64,000 nucleotides of DNA, from NCBI GenBank assembly GCA_021776095.1, contig JAJFGO010000015.1:1-64000 (forward strand), read 5' to 3'. Below, piece by piece: positions 18,283 through 27,283 of this stretch; within the stretch, counting starts at the first letter, position 1; every line of letters starts with the position of its first letter. The notes under the pieces were generated by a model. It had not been told where the DNA came from, did no database searches, and saw only the letters and a program-made list of their open reading frames with translations. The DNA is from Kiloniellaceae bacterium. Its GTDB lineage: Bacteria > Pseudomonadota > Alphaproteobacteria > Kiloniellales > J153. The translations under genes and the position numbers were made by a program.

Positions 18283-20183
18283 CGGGCGCTATCTTCTTCC
18301 ACCGCCGCTTGGGCTTCGATCCAGACAGTCTCGGCCTGGGCGAGAGCGGTTTTGATTTCGCCGAATTCGAGCTGCAGCGCCATCAGTTTTCTGGTCGAAC
18401 CGTTATAGATTTCCGGATCGGCCAGACGTGCCTCCAGCTTCGCCTTCTTTTGATTGAGTTTATCGACTTGGACCTCGGCCGCGCGTACGGCCTGACGCAG
18501 ATGAGACACGGCGGCTCGCGCCTCGGCTTTGGCGCGGCGCTGGTCCTTGCGGTTCACGCGCCCATTGATGTTACTTGCCGCGTCCACCTTCCCGGCCTTG
18601 GAGCGGCTGCGTTCGGCGCGCCGTTCCTCGCGCAGCAGCACACGGTAATCGTCCATGTCGCCGTCATAAGGCTTCACGGCGCCGCCGGAGACCAGCCATA
18701 GGCGGTCCGCCGTCAGTTCGATCACGTGCGGATCGTGGGTGACCAGGATCACGGCGCCTTCGAAATCGTTGATCGCTTGAATCAGGCTTTCGCGCGCGTC
18801 CATATCCAGATGGTTGGTCGGTTCGTCGAGCAACAGGAGTTGCGGGCTGTCGCGGGTAATCAGCGCGAACAGCAGGCGCGCCTTTTCCCCGCCCGATAGG
18901 CGTCCGACCTTCAACATGGCGTGGTCGGCGCCGAAGCCGAAGCGGCCCAAGTGCGAGCGCACCTTGGCGGGCGGCGCGTCCGGCATGGTGCGCGCCATGA
19001 GCGCGAAGGGGGTTTCCTCAAGGTCTAATTCGTCGGCCTGATCCTGGGCGAAATAGCCGACGGTCAATTTAGAGGACTTGGTTAGGCGTCCGGCCAGGGG
19101 TTTCAGACGCCCGGCCAGAAGGCGGCTGAAGGTCGACTTGCCGTTGCCGTTGGCGCCCAGCAGCGCCACCCGGTCGTCCATGTCCAGGCGCAGATTCAGA
19201 TTGCTCAGGACAGGCGTGTCCGGATCGTAGCCCGCGCTCGCGTCCTCCAGGGTCAGAATCGGCGGCGAGAGTTGGATCGGCTTGGGAAAGGTGAAGGAAA
19301 CCGTGCGCTCTTCAATCATCGCCGTGACCGGCCCCATGCGCTCCAACGCCTTGATGCGCGACTGCGCCTGACGCGCCTTGGAGGCTTTGTACCGGAAGCG
19401 GTCGATGAAGGTTTGAATGTGGTGCCGCTCGGCAAGTTGCTTGCTGCGCAAGGCGGCCTGGTGTTCCAGGCGTTCGGCGCGCGTACGCTCGAAGCGGTCG
19501 TAGTTGCCGTTGTAGGCGACGATCTTGCCGCCTTCCAGATGGAGGATGCGCCGGGCCACCCCGTTCAGGAGGTCGCGGTCATGGGACACCACGATCAGCG
19601 TGCCGGGATAGGTCTTGAGGTAGCCTTCGAGCCACAAGACCGCCTCCAGGTCCAGGTGGTTGGTCGGTTCGTCGAGGAGCAGAAGTTCGGGTTCCGTGAA
19701 CAGCAGGGCGGCGAGCGCCACACGCATGCGCCAGCCGCCGGAAAGCTCCGCACAGGGCCGCTTCTGCGTCGCCTCGTCAAAGCCGAGGCCGGCCAGGATA
19801 CGGGCGGCGCGGGCGGGCGCGCTCTCCGCCCCTATGGCCGCCAGGCGCTCGTGTATCTCCGCGATGCGGGCTGGGTCTTGAACTTGCTCAGCCTCGGCCA
19901 GGAGCGCCGCGCGCTCGCTGTCGGCGGCCAGCACCGTGTCGATCAGGCTGGCTGGGCCGCCGGGTGCGTCCTGGGCGATGGTGCCTATCTTCAGGGCGCG
20001 GGGCAGGCCGATATCGCCGCCATCGAGGGCCAAATCCCCCGCGATCAGCTTCAACAGCGTGGTCTTGCCGCTGCCGTTCCGTCCGATCAGGCCGGCGCGT
20101 TCGCCCTTATGTACCGTCACCGTGGCCCGGTCGAAGATAACCCGGCCCCCGGCGCGGTAGAGGATGTCATTGATTTGAAGCAT
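18279..20183 (-). CDS. ABC-F family ATPase (YheS/Uup-like)
   Basis: 634 residues, two ABC ATPase domains with no membrane segments: Walker [12 protein letters not shown] and [11 protein letters not shown], signature motifs [15 protein letters not shown] and [13 protein letters not shown], Walker [13 protein letters not shown] twice. The inter-domain linker (about 240-300) and the C-terminal coiled-coil extension (about 540-630) match the YheS group of ribosome-binding ABC-F translation factors. ATG 20183 ([10 protein letters not shown]) preferred over the upstream start because homology begins there. Roles in resolving ribosome stalling are known for the family; the specific role here is inference. 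Confidence 0.88.
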   Translation of the reverse strand: MLQINDILYRAGGRVIFDRATVTVHKGERAGLIGRNGSGKTTLLKLIAGDLALDGGDIGLPRALKIGTIAQDAPGGPASLIDTVLAADSERAALLAEAEQVQDPARIAEIHERLAAIGAESAPARAARILAGLGFDEATQKRPCAELSGGWRMRVALAALLFTEPELLLLDEPTNHLDLEAVLWLEGYLKTYPGTLIVVSHDRDLLNGVARRILHLEGGKIVAYNGNYDRFERTRAERLEHQAALRSKQLAERHHIQTFIDRFRYKASKARQAQSRIKALERMGPVTAMIEERTVSFTFPKPIQLSPPILTLEDASAGYDPDTPVLSNLNLRLDMDDRVALLGANGNGKSTFSRLLAGRLKPLAGRLTKSSKLTVGYFAQDQADELDLEETPFALMARTMPDAPPAKVRSHLGRFGFGADHAMLKVGRLSGGEKARLLFALITRDSPQLLLLDEPTNHLDMDARESLIQAINDFEGAVILVTHDPHVIELTADRLWLVSGGAVKPYDGDMDDYRVLLREERRAERSRSKAGKVDAASNINGRVNRKDQRRAKAEARAAVSHLRQAVRAAEVQVDKLNQKKAKLEARLADPEIYNGSTRKLMALQLEFGEIKTALAQAETVWIEAQAAVEEDSAR

Positions 20184-20285
20184 GGCGGGCCGGGTGATAG
20201 CACGGCCAGGGCGGTGATAGAAAGGCGGGCCTATGGCCAAGACTTGGTATAGCTTCGTCCCAGCGATTTCAGCCTAGGAACCCGG

Positions 20286-20720
20286 ATGACCTTACATAAA
20301 GGAACTTGCCATTGCGGCGGCGTTGGAGTCGCCTACGAAACCGCCGTGCCGCCGGCCGATACCCCGGTGCGGGCTTGTCAGTGCTCGTTTTGCCGCATGC
20401 ACGGCGCCTTGGCGGTCAGCGATCCAAAGGGAAGTCTGGAATTCACCGAGAATCGCGCGGGCGCCCTGCGGTGCTATCGTTTCGCCCTGGGCACCGCCGA
20501 TTTTATTCTCTGCGGTATCTGCGGTGCCTACCTGGGCGCGATTCTGAACGATGAGGCGGGCGGGGGATATGGGATCGTCAATATCCGGGTTCTGGATGAA
20601 CCCGATGCCTTCATACGGGCTCCAGAGCCCAGTGTTTACGATGCCGAGAACGAGTCCGAACGCATCGCCCGGCGGTGCCAGAACTGGACGCCGGTGACGC
20701 GCACTGTTGGTTCCGCTTAG
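20286..20720 (+). CDS. GFA (CENP-V/GFA domain) zinc protein
   Basis: 144-residue member of the GFA / glutathione-dependent formaldehyde-activating superfamily. Zinc-binding cysteines appear as CHCGG near the N-terminus, CQCSFCRMHG (about 37-46) and FILCGICGAYLG (about 79-90). Function within this large family is usually unknown; formaldehyde or S-hydroxymethylglutathione chemistry is possible but not supported by neighbours. Its TAG stop overlaps the TAA stop of the convergent diguanylate cyclase gene in a shared TTAG. Confidence 0.82.
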   Translation: MTLHKGTCHCGGVGVAYETAVPPADTPVRACQCSFCRMHGALAVSDPKGSLEFTENRAGALRCYRFALGTADFILCGICGAYLGAILNDEAGGGYGIVNIRVLDEPDAFIRAPEPSVYDAENESERIARRCQNWTPVTRTVGSA

Positions 20721-21436
20721 CCGCCCTTGCGGAGCGGGTGCAGGGCAATCACGCGTGGGCTCTTGCGGCGATAAAGGGCGCGGTCGGCCAGGTACAGCAG
20801 GGCACTGGCTTCGCTGCCCCAGTGATAACCCTCCGAACCGAAGCTGGCGGTCACAGGAATCCGGCGATCGCCCCAGGACACGGCGAGCCCGTTGACCGCC
20901 TTGGCCAGGTGCGCCATGCGCCGCTCCGCCTGGCCGCGCGTGCTGTGGGTCATGAGAACCGCGAATTCGTCGCCGCCAAGGCGGGCGACATAATCACTGC
21001 GGCGGGTCTGAGTTTGCAGCAGATCTGCCACGGCACAAATCACGGCATCGCCAGCCGGGTGGCCATAGCTATCGTTGATGGCCTTGAAGCGGTCCAGGTC
21101 GCACAGCAACAAGACGCCCGATTCGCGGTTGCGCCGGGCCCGCGCCAGGGCCCGGTCGAGCTCCGCGTGGAAGCCCCGCCGGTTGAGCAGGCCGGTCAAC
21201 TCGTCGGTGATCGACAGGCTCTCCAGGTGGCGGATTCTGGCGCGCTGTATGGCCAGGGTCTGCTCAGCGCGCGCCGCCGCCTCCAGGACCGTTTCCAAGA
21301 GCGCCTGAGCGTTTTCTTCAAGTCCATGGGCACCGCCCGCCGCCTGGCGGCGCAGGCGGTCCGCGGCGGCGCAAAGCTGCGGCAACTGGCTGTCGTCGAG
21401 CCGCGCCAGCTCCGCTTCGATCTGTCTCAAGGTCAT
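20717..21436 (-). CDS. Diguanylate cyclase (GGDEF domain)
   Basis: 239 residues. The C-terminal GGDEF domain (about 75-235) has an intact active-site GGDEF in YVARLGGDEFAVL and an RxxD product-inhibition site (RRSD) just upstream, so it should make cyclic di-GMP and be feedback-controlled. The N-terminal about 70 residues are helical (IEAELARLDDSQLPQLCAAADRLRRQ) with no recognised sensor domain and no membrane segment, so it is cytoplasmic. Output pathway not visible in the window. Confidence 0.93.
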   Translation of the reverse strand: MTLRQIEAELARLDDSQLPQLCAAADRLRRQAAGGAHGLEENAQALLETVLEAAARAEQTLAIQRARIRHLESLSITDELTGLLNRRGFHAELDRALARARRNRESGVLLLCDLDRFKAINDSYGHPAGDAVICAVADLLQTQTRRSDYVARLGGDEFAVLMTHSTRGQAERRMAHLAKAVNGLAVSWGDRRIPVTASFGSEGYHWGSEASALLYLADRALYRRKSPRVIALHPLRKGG

Positions 21437-21572
21437 GGGATCGCCGACTCCCGATGGTTAGGCGCTAGGCCATTATCTCCATGGGATACGCAAGCTTCGT
21501 GCCAGCGAAGGTGGCGGAAATTCAGGACTTACGACTTGCCGCCACCCCGGCAAAAGTTGCCGGGCGGCACCA

Positions 21573-22538
21573 TCACACCACCCGGTCGGGTGGATCCTTA
21601 CCGGCGAAGATGGCGTCCAGATTGTCGCAGCACTTGAAACCCATGGCGTTGCGGGTCTCCAGGGTCGCGCTGCCCAGGTGCGGCAGGATGAAGACGTTGT
21701 CGAGGCTTCGGTAGCCGGCATGAATATTAGGTTCGCCCTCGAAGACGTCCAGGCCGGCGGCGGCGAGCTTGCCCGATTTTAAAGCTTCTTGAAGTGCCTC
21801 GTCGTCGACCAGGGCGCCGCGGGCGGTATTCACGACAATGGCGCCGTCGGGCAACAGGGCGATCCGCGCGCGATTCAGGAAACGCTCGGTCGCGGGGGTC
21901 GCCGGGGCGTTCAGGGCCAGGAACTGACTGACCTTGAGCAGGTCTTCGGCGCTCTCGTGGTAGACCGCGCCCTGTTCCAGCCCGGCCTCCAGGCGGTTTC
22001 GATTGTGGTAATGGATTTCCATGTCGAAGCCGCGCGCGCGCCGCGCCACGGCCCGGCCGATCCGGCCCATGCCCAGGATGCCCAGGCGCTTGGCCCCCAG
22101 GTGGACGCCCAGCAGTTGGGTCGGAGTCCAGCCGCTCCAGGCGTCCTGGCGCAACATGCGTTCGCCCTCATAGGCGCGCCGGGCGGCGGCGAGCAACAAC
22201 AGCAGGGTGATATCGGCGGTCGAATCGGTCAGCACCTCGGGGGTGTTGGTGACGATCAAACCGCGCACCTTGGCGGCCTCGAGGTCGATGTGTTCCAGGC
22301 CAACGGAAAAGGTCGCGATCGCGCGCAGGCCGCCGGGCAGGCGGGCGATGACATCGGCGGGAAATTTTTCGGTCGAGCAGCACAGGATCGCGTCGCAGCC
22401 CTGGGCCCTGGCGATCACGTCGTCCGGGCCGAGTTGTTCGTCCGCCTCGTTCAAACGGGCGTCGTAGGACGCGGCGGCGCGCGCCATGACCGCATCGGGT
22501 AATTTTCGCGTGACTAAAACAACAGGCTTCACGGCCAT
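21573..22538 (-). CDS. D-2-hydroxyacid dehydrogenase (glyoxylate/hydroxypyruvate reductase-like)
   Basis: 321-residue NAD(P)H-dependent reductase of 2-keto acids, GhrB/GyaR type. NAD-binding motif LGILGMGRIGRAVARRARGF (about 150-170); the catalytic trio is represented by VVNTARGALVDD, the GLDVFEGEP glutamate and the histidine in LPHLGSATLETR. Start placed at ATG 22538 (MAVKPVVLVTRKLP), where homology begins, rather than at the ORF start 22589. Single gene; substrate preference between glyoxylate, hydroxypyruvate and others is not resolvable. Confidence 0.9.
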   Translation of the reverse strand: MAVKPVVLVTRKLPDAVMARAAASYDARLNEADEQLGPDDVIARAQGCDAILCCSTEKFPADVIARLPGGLRAIATFSVGLEHIDLEAAKVRGLIVTNTPEVLTDSTADITLLLLLAAARRAYEGERMLRQDAWSGWTPTQLLGVHLGAKRLGILGMGRIGRAVARRARGFDMEIHYHNRNRLEAGLEQGAVYHESAEDLLKVSQFLALNAPATPATERFLNRARIALLPDGAIVVNTARGALVDDEALQEALKSGKLAAAGLDVFEGEPNIHAGYRSLDNVFILPHLGSATLETRNAMGFKCCDNLDAIFAGKDPPDRVV

Positions 22539-22612
22539 GGGGTCTCCCAGGTGGTTTGTTTCGGCGCACTGGCGTGCAGTTCCCCACATATCACGAATAT
22601 GGTTAGGCCATG

Positions 22613-22646
22613 AAAAAAATCGGGCGGCTCAACGTTGAGCCGCCCG
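22613..22646 (-). terminator. Rho-independent terminator of the secreted-protein gene
   Basis: A perfect 26-nt palindrome (arm CGGGCGGCTCAAC) followed on the minus strand by AT and a run of seven T. It lies about 50 nt after the stop codon of the 22695-23999 gene, and the T-run orientation assigns it to that gene. Confidence 0.88.
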
Positions 22647-22694
22647 AGGTCTAGGTTAGGACCGTTTATCCGGGGTTAGATGTCTAGTTCCCGC

Positions 22695-23999
22695 TTAGTC
22701 CTTGTGCGTTTGGAAGTTCCCCTTGTCGAGGAAATTCTCCACGAAGAGTACAACATCTCCGTCGCCGTTCTTGATCTCGATTCGCGCCGTATCGTTGACC
22801 CCCGGTTCGCCGGCGTCCACGAGGATGAAGTCGACGGTCGCATCGAAATCGGTGACGCCGCCGGACTTCAGTCTGCCCGTGCCGCTGCCGTTGAAGGTGT
22901 CGAAGGGCGACGACATGGGTGGCTGTTGGATGATGTCGGGATCCTCGGTGCAGTTAGCGGCGGTCAGATCGAGCAGATGGAAGGAATGGCCCTGCCAATT
23001 GATCTGGAAGTTGTTCGGATTGCGCAGGTCGCAGTGAAGTTGCAATCCCTTGGTGATCCTAACGCCATCGATCGTGAAGTTGCTGCCGCCGCCCGTGATC
23101 CGGCCGTCGAGTGTGGGCGGAACATCTTCGCGAAGAGCGATGCCGGCGGCGGACCAGTCTAGTGACGCCGGGAGGTCACCGGTGGCCAGCCGGTCTATCG
23201 ACAAGGCCTGAACGGTCAGCATGGTGGCGCCGGCGGGAACGTTGACGGAGATGTTCACGGTATCCCATTCGCCGCCGTCGTTGCTGCCGAGCAGGTTGTT
23301 CAATGACGTGGTCGTGCCGTCGACGGTGATATCGACCGACGACGGGCGGGGCCTGTTGTCCGCGACGCTATGGAAGAACATGACTAGATCCGCCGTGCGG
23401 TCGGCGGCGCTGGGCGGAAACACGATCGTCTGCGGAACGGTTGTGTCCAGGGGCGGCGCGAAATTGATGAAGGCGAGGTCGTTGCCGTCCCGAATCTGAA
23501 TCTCCGCCGCCGGCGAAACGCCGTCGTCGTATATTGCCAACACGCCGGCGCCGTTGGCGGCACGGCTACAGTTCAGATCGTCCACCAAGAGCGAATTGAC
23601 ACCCTCGGAAACCAGGTTAAGACCGGTTATGTCGGCGCGGAACGTGGCGCCCTGGATATTCGAGAAGAATGTGGTTGGGCCTCCAATTCCGGTCACTGGG
23701 TCGCCGACGATTGGGTTTCCATCGACCGTGATGGCGTTGTCCTGGCCGCCGGGCTCGGCGAAGCAGCCCCAGTAGAGTAGAACCTGTTGGACCGCGCCGG
23801 GCACAACGATATCTATTATGCCAGGCCCGTCCCTTAATCCAGCGCCGGCGCCGACGATTCCGGTGCCGCCCGCGATAGCTATGCTGGGCGGCCCCAAGGT
23901 TTCGGTGCCGTTCGCCCATGCGCCCGTTGCGCCGAGTGCGGCGCCCCCGAGCAGAACCGCTGTTGAAAGGCCGATGTTTCGCATGAATTTCGAATTCAT
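22695..23999 (-). CDS. Secreted protein of unknown function, beta-rich, with own terminator
   Basis: 434 residues. Start chosen at ATG 23999 behind a GGGAGAG ribosome site; signal peptide NIGLSTAVLLGGAALGATGAWA with a likely cut near residue 27. The N-terminal half (VQQVLLYWGCFAEPGG, DITGLNLVSEGVNSLLVDDL, VLAIYDDG) looks like a secreted beta-sandwich (DUF3344-like impression). After a PP boundary, the C-terminal part (DGRITGGGSNFTIDG ... FDATVDFILVDAGEPGVNDTARIEI) resembles domains at the C-terminus of actinobacterial/proteobacterial exported proteins. Acidic, few cysteines, no catalytic motif recognised. Stands alone between its own promoter region and terminator. No function is claimed. Confidence 0.7.
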   Translation of the reverse strand: MNSKFMRNIGLSTAVLLGGAALGATGAWANGTETLGPPSIAIAGGTGIVGAGAGLRDGPGIIDIVVPGAVQQVLLYWGCFAEPGGQDNAITVDGNPIVGDPVTGIGGPTTFFSNIQGATFRADITGLNLVSEGVNSLLVDDLNCSRAANGAGVLAIYDDGVSPAAEIQIRDGNDLAFINFAPPLDTTVPQTIVFPPSAADRTADLVMFFHSVADNRPRPSSVDITVDGTTTSLNNLLGSNDGGEWDTVNISVNVPAGATMLTVQALSIDRLATGDLPASLDWSAAGIALREDVPPTLDGRITGGGSNFTIDGVRITKGLQLHCDLRNPNNFQINWQGHSFHLLDLTAANCTEDPDIIQQPPMSSPFDTFNGSGTGRLKSGGVTDFDATVDFILVDAGEPGVNDTARIEIKNGDGDVVLFVENFLDKGNFQTHKD

Positions 24000-24503
24000 T
24001 TTTCTCTCCCTGAATTCTCCGTCCGATGAGCCGCCGTCTTGGTGGCCATCTATCCGAGACGGAACCTTCCCTAAGCCGATAGTTTTCACCCGTTTGTGCG
24101 CGGGCAATACTTCAAAACATTAGATCGAAATTGTGGTAAATCGTAGGTAATTTTACTACTATGACTAATGTTCACTGCCAGGAAGAATTAGACAATTTTA
24201 TTTAGTAGCTCATGGCGAGAATTTCACTGAGACGAAGTCAGGCCGCGCAGGTATCGGGCATATTTATGCGGAATTTCATTTTTTATTCGTGACTATCCTT
24301 ATTTTTCTTGGCCTGACTATTTGTTATTGGCCTTTGTTTGGGACACTAATCGTCTCTAGTGTGAAAGTGCTCGCGCTGTGCCGGGCAAAAGGATTCCGCG
24401 CGGGGCGGCCAGCGAAACGGACGTTGCCGCCCCGGCCGTGAATGATAAGCTGCGCCCGGTCAATTCCAAGCCGCGCGCCATGCGGCCGCATCGGGAGCCC
24501 TGC
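24000..24503. other. 504-bp AT-richer divergent intergenic region
   Basis: Lies between the divergent secreted-protein gene and eipB. It contains an AT-rich stretch (about 24110-24350) unlike the surrounding coding DNA, so it presumably carries the promoters of both genes. A GTG-started frame near 24289 could encode a roughly 50-residue peptide with one hydrophobic segment, but it has no ribosome site I can defend. No RNA gene, repeat or operator was recognised. Confidence 0.45.
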
Positions 24504-25328
24504 ATGTCTCGTGTTTCGCGTCCCACCGCGTGTGCTGTCCTGCTCGCCGGGCTCGTTCTCTCTATCCTCTTGCCGCTTGACGGAGCCTTGGCGGCGCCGG
24601 CGGTCGCGCCGCACCGCGCAGTTTACGAGCTTTCCCTGGCCAAGACAGCGAACGGCGGCGACATCTCCCAGGCCCATGGCAAGCTGGAGTTCGAGTGGGC
24701 CGACGCCTGCGCCAACTGGACCGTGAGCCAGCGCACCCACGTCCGCCTGGCCGGGGCCGAGGGCCGGGTCATAGAGTTCGGATGGAGTCTCAGCTCCCTG
24801 GAGGCCAAGGACGGCAGCCAATACCGCTACATCATCCGCCGCCTCAACGCCGGCCAGCCGCCCGAGCTTGTCCGGGGCCAGGCTGAACTTTCCGGCCCCG
24901 GCCAAGGCGGTTCGGCGACCCGCGGGGACGCCGAGGGCGCGCCCATGGCGCTACCCAAGGGAACCCTGTTTCCGACCGCGCACTCGCTATTTCTACTCGA
25001 TGCGGCGGCGCGCGGTGAAGCGGCCATGGGGCGTGTGATATTCGACGGTTCCGGCGAAGTGGGACTCTTTTTCGTGAACGCGGCCGTGTCGGCGGCCATT
25101 CCGCCCGGTGGGGAGGCGGGGCTGGAGTCGCCCCTGCTGCGCGACCGGAAATCCTGGCGCATGACACTGGCCTATTTCGGCATGGACGAAACGGTCTCCA
25201 AGCCGGAACACGAGCAGAGCTTCCGCCTCTACGCCAATGGCGTGGTCGACGACCTGATCCTCGATTACGGCGACTTCGCCCTGCGCGCGACCTTGACCAG
25301 TTTGGAAGCCGTTCCCGGCGGGTGCTGA
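24504..25328 (+). CDS. eipB: EipB-like (DUF1849) periplasmic cell-envelope integrity protein
   Basis: 274 residues with a signal peptide (MSRVSRPTACAVLLAGLVLS...ALAAPA). Mature protein begins with the family motif APHRAVYELSL, continues with SQAHGKLEFEWADAC, FPTAHSLFLLDAAARGE and VIFDGSGEVG, and ends with Cys at the C-terminus. EipB of Brucella is a beta-spiral periplasmic protein needed for envelope integrity with one disulfide; the cysteine in ADAC and the terminal cysteine are candidates for the same bond. ATG 24504 chosen because it starts the signal peptide. The M24 peptidase gene begins at the stop codon. Confidence 0.82.
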   Translation: MSRVSRPTACAVLLAGLVLSILLPLDGALAAPAVAPHRAVYELSLAKTANGGDISQAHGKLEFEWADACANWTVSQRTHVRLAGAEGRVIEFGWSLSSLEAKDGSQYRYIIRRLNAGQPPELVRGQAELSGPGQGGSATRGDAEGAPMALPKGTLFPTAHSLFLLDAAARGEAAMGRVIFDGSGEVGLFFVNAAVSAAIPPGGEAGLESPLLRDRKSWRMTLAYFGMDETVSKPEHEQSFRLYANGVVDDLILDYGDFALRATLTSLEAVPGGC

Positions 25329-25330
25329 GC

Positions 25331-26458
25331 ATGATCGATTTCGAGCTTGCCGAATTCCAAGCGCGCCTGGAGCGGGCGCAGGCCGCCATGGCGGCGGAAA
25401 AGCTCGATGCCTTGCTCTTTTGCACCGAGGCGGAGGTCCGGTATTTCTCCGGCTTCCGCACGCAGTTTTGGCAAAGCCCGACCCGGCCGTGGTTCCTTAT
25501 CCTGCCGCGTGGCGGGGCGCCGGTCGCGGTGATCCCGCGTATCGGCGCCGATCTCATGGCCAAGACCTGGATCGAGGATATCCGCACTTGGTCCTCGCCG
25601 AACCCGGCAGACGATGGCGTTAGCCTGCTGGCGGCGGCGCTCAAGGGCTATGCGCGGGTCGGTCTTCCCATGGGCGCCGAGACCAGCTTGAGGATGCCGC
25701 TGAGCGATTTTATGACCTTACGCGCTTCCTTCGGCGGCGCGTTTGTCGATTGCACCGCTCTGGTTAAATCCGCGCGCATGGTCAAATCGGCGGCGGAACT
25801 TGCCATACTGCGGAAGATTTGCGGCATTGGCAGCGCCGCTTTCGCGCGCGCGCCGGACATCTTTCATGCCGGGCAGCCTTTGGATCAAGCGTTCCGGGCC
25901 TTTAAGATAGCCCTGTTGCGGGAAGGGGCGGAGGACGTACCTTATCTTGCCGGGGCCGCCGGGCAGGGCGGTTATGGGGACGTGATTTCCCCGCCCTCAA
26001 GCGAAGCGCTTCGTGAAAACGATGTCTTGATGTTGGATACCGGGGCGGTGCTGCGCGGCTATTTTTGCGACTTCGACCGGAATTTCGCCATCGGCCGGGC
26101 GCCGGATGAGGCCAAGTCGGCCTATGATGTTCTTTGGCGCGCGAGCGAGGCGGGATTGGCGGCGGCGCGCGCCGGCGCCACGTGCCGCGATCTCTATCGC
26201 GCCATGCACGATGCTCTTGGCGGCGGCACTTCGGATGTGGGACGCTACGGCCACGGTCTGGGAATGCAACTGACCGAATGGCCGTCGATCTGCGCTTGGG
26301 ACGAGACGGTTCTGCAACCGGGCATGACGATCACCCTGGAGCCGAGTTTAAACATGGCAAGCGGCAAAATGATGGTGCATGAGGAAAACATTCTGATCAC
26401 TGAAGGGGCGCCCCAGCTGTTGAGCGAACGGGCGCCGCCGGAACTGCCGGTGATATAA
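25331..26458 (+). CDS. M24-family metallopeptidase (Xaa-Pro peptidase/creatinase fold)
   Basis: 375 residues. An N-terminal creatinase-like domain (about 1-135) is followed by the pita-bread M24 domain. Metal ligands visible: Asp in VLMLDTGAVLRG, Asp in YFCDFDRNF, His in GHGLGMQLTEWPS, Glu in TITLEPSL and Glu in VHEENILIT. Could be an aminopeptidase P-like enzyme or one of the M24 relatives acting on small molecules (DddP- or DoeA-type); sequence alone does not decide. ATG 25331 is 2 nt after the eipB stop; GTG 25322 overlapping it is an alternative. Its TAA stop contains the target TA and first base of a MITE. Confidence 0.82.
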   Translation: MIDFELAEFQARLERAQAAMAAEKLDALLFCTEAEVRYFSGFRTQFWQSPTRPWFLILPRGGAPVAVIPRIGADLMAKTWIEDIRTWSSPNPADDGVSLLAAALKGYARVGLPMGAETSLRMPLSDFMTLRASFGGAFVDCTALVKSARMVKSAAELAILRKICGIGSAAFARAPDIFHAGQPLDQAFRAFKIALLREGAEDVPYLAGAAGQGGYGDVISPPSSEALRENDVLMLDTGAVLRGYFCDFDRNFAIGRAPDEAKSAYDVLWRASEAGLAAARAGATCRDLYRAMHDALGGGTSDVGRYGHGLGMQLTEWPSICAWDETVLQPGMTITLEPSLNMASGKMMVHEENILITEGAPQLLSERAPPELPVI

Positions 26459-26720
26459 TACCAAGGAGCATTGATAATGACCCATAGAGACGGCTTACCA
26501 AGGTTTTCGGCCAGGAGCGTGCGGCGTGGCGATGCGGGGCATCGCGAGGCGTGCGCGACGCCGTCCGAAAGCCTTGGTAAGCCGCCGTTCCGGTCGCCTG
26601 GGCGGATCGCCGGAGGGCGTCGGAAAGCCTTGACGATGTCCCGCATCGCCTGCGGCTTCCCTCCTGCCCGGCGGGCCGCCTAGGCGATCTCTATGGGTCA
26701 TTATCAACGCTCCTTGGTAT
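26458..26720. mobile_element. 263-bp MITE with 33-bp terminal inverted repeats, flanked by TA
   Basis: Termini begin ATACCAAGGAGC and are inverted repeats of 33 bp with one mismatch (26458-26490 and 26688-26720). Both ends abut a TA (26456-26457 and 26721-26722), the target duplication expected for IS630/Tc1-mariner-type transposases. Inside, 26491-26510 and 26565-26584 form a second, nested inverted repeat (one mismatch), and 26528-26543 pairs with a later segment. No transposase is encoded; the short ORFs on both strands (starting MIMTHRD) merely mirror the inverted repeat. It would need a transposase supplied in trans. Removal with one TA restores a TAG stop for the upstream gene. Confidence 0.88.
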
Positions 26721-26735
26721 TAGGATGCTGGCCTG

Positions 26736-27257
26736 TCACTCGCTGGCGGGCAAACGCTTGCCGCCGCGCCAATCCCGCGGCGTCACGAAGGCGCCTTTCC
26801 ACATGCCGCGCTTTTTCGCTTGCGCGTTCTTCTCAAGCCTGAGGTAGCGGGTGGTGATGGCCCGGTCTGCCAGAGCCCAGCCGGTGTAGGCCATGCCCTC
26901 CGAAAGATCGTAGCCCCCGGCCTTGCAGCGGGCTACGTTTCCCGGCGGTTGGGCGTCGCTCACCTTCGCCTGTTCCAGAAGCCGGCAGGCGACCGGGGTG
27001 CCCGCTGTCAGGTCCATGAGGGCGGAGCGCGAGATCTCACCGCAGTCGTAGGCGCGGCCCTTAATGGCGCAGGTTTGTCCCAACTCCGGCGCATCGACGC
27101 CGTGAAGGCGCAGGGTCCGGCCCTTGAGCGAAATCGTGTCGCCGTCGATTATCCTGGCCATGCCCTGTAGTATTTCGCCGCTTCCGGCATGACCGCTTGG
27201 GGCGAAGGCCGCTAGCACTATGGCGGCGCCCAAGACCGGCCCAAGATACCCTCGCAT
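26736..27257 (-). CDS. Secreted thermonuclease-like (SNase-fold) protein
   Basis: 173 residues with a signal peptide (VLGAAIVLAAFAPSGHAG). The SNase OB-fold core follows: ARIIDGDTISLKGRTLRLHGVDAPELGQTC (active-site Asp/Arg/Asp region), then GEISRSALMDLTAG and a C-terminal KAGGYDLSEGMAYTGWALAD. Four cysteines suggest disulfides in the periplasm. Proteins of this type are often annotated as thermonuclease family or succinoglycan-biosynthesis related, and activity is not proven. Lies downstream of arsR on the same strand, starting 26 bp after it. Confidence 0.82.
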   Translation of the reverse strand: MRGYLGPVLGAAIVLAAFAPSGHAGSGEILQGMARIIDGDTISLKGRTLRLHGVDAPELGQTCAIKGRAYDCGEISRSALMDLTAGTPVACRLLEQAKVSDAQPPGNVARCKAGGYDLSEGMAYTGWALADRAITTRYLRLEKNAQAKKRGMWKGAFVTPRDWRGGKRLPASE

Positions 27258-27283
27258 GACTTCTCCAAATACTTAAGGGCGGC

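Noticed and set aside
19272-20252. 326-aa plus-strand ORF opposite the ABC-F gene
   Set aside because: The ABC-F frame has complete Walker and signature motifs on the minus strand; this is a shadow.
24289-24440. Possible small membrane peptide from a GTG start upstream of eipB
   Set aside because: No convincing ribosome site and the second half is ordinary GC-rich sequence; not enough to call a gene.
25331-26458. Naming the M24 protein as DddP (DMSP lyase) or DoeA (ectoine hydrolase)
   Set aside because: Only general M24 metal ligands are visible and no DMSP or ectoine genes are nearby, so a specific name is not justified.
26471-26707. Two 70-aa ORFs, one per strand (26471-26683 + and 26495-26707 -)
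   Set aside because: They arise from the near-palindromic MITE and mirror each other; no coding function expected.
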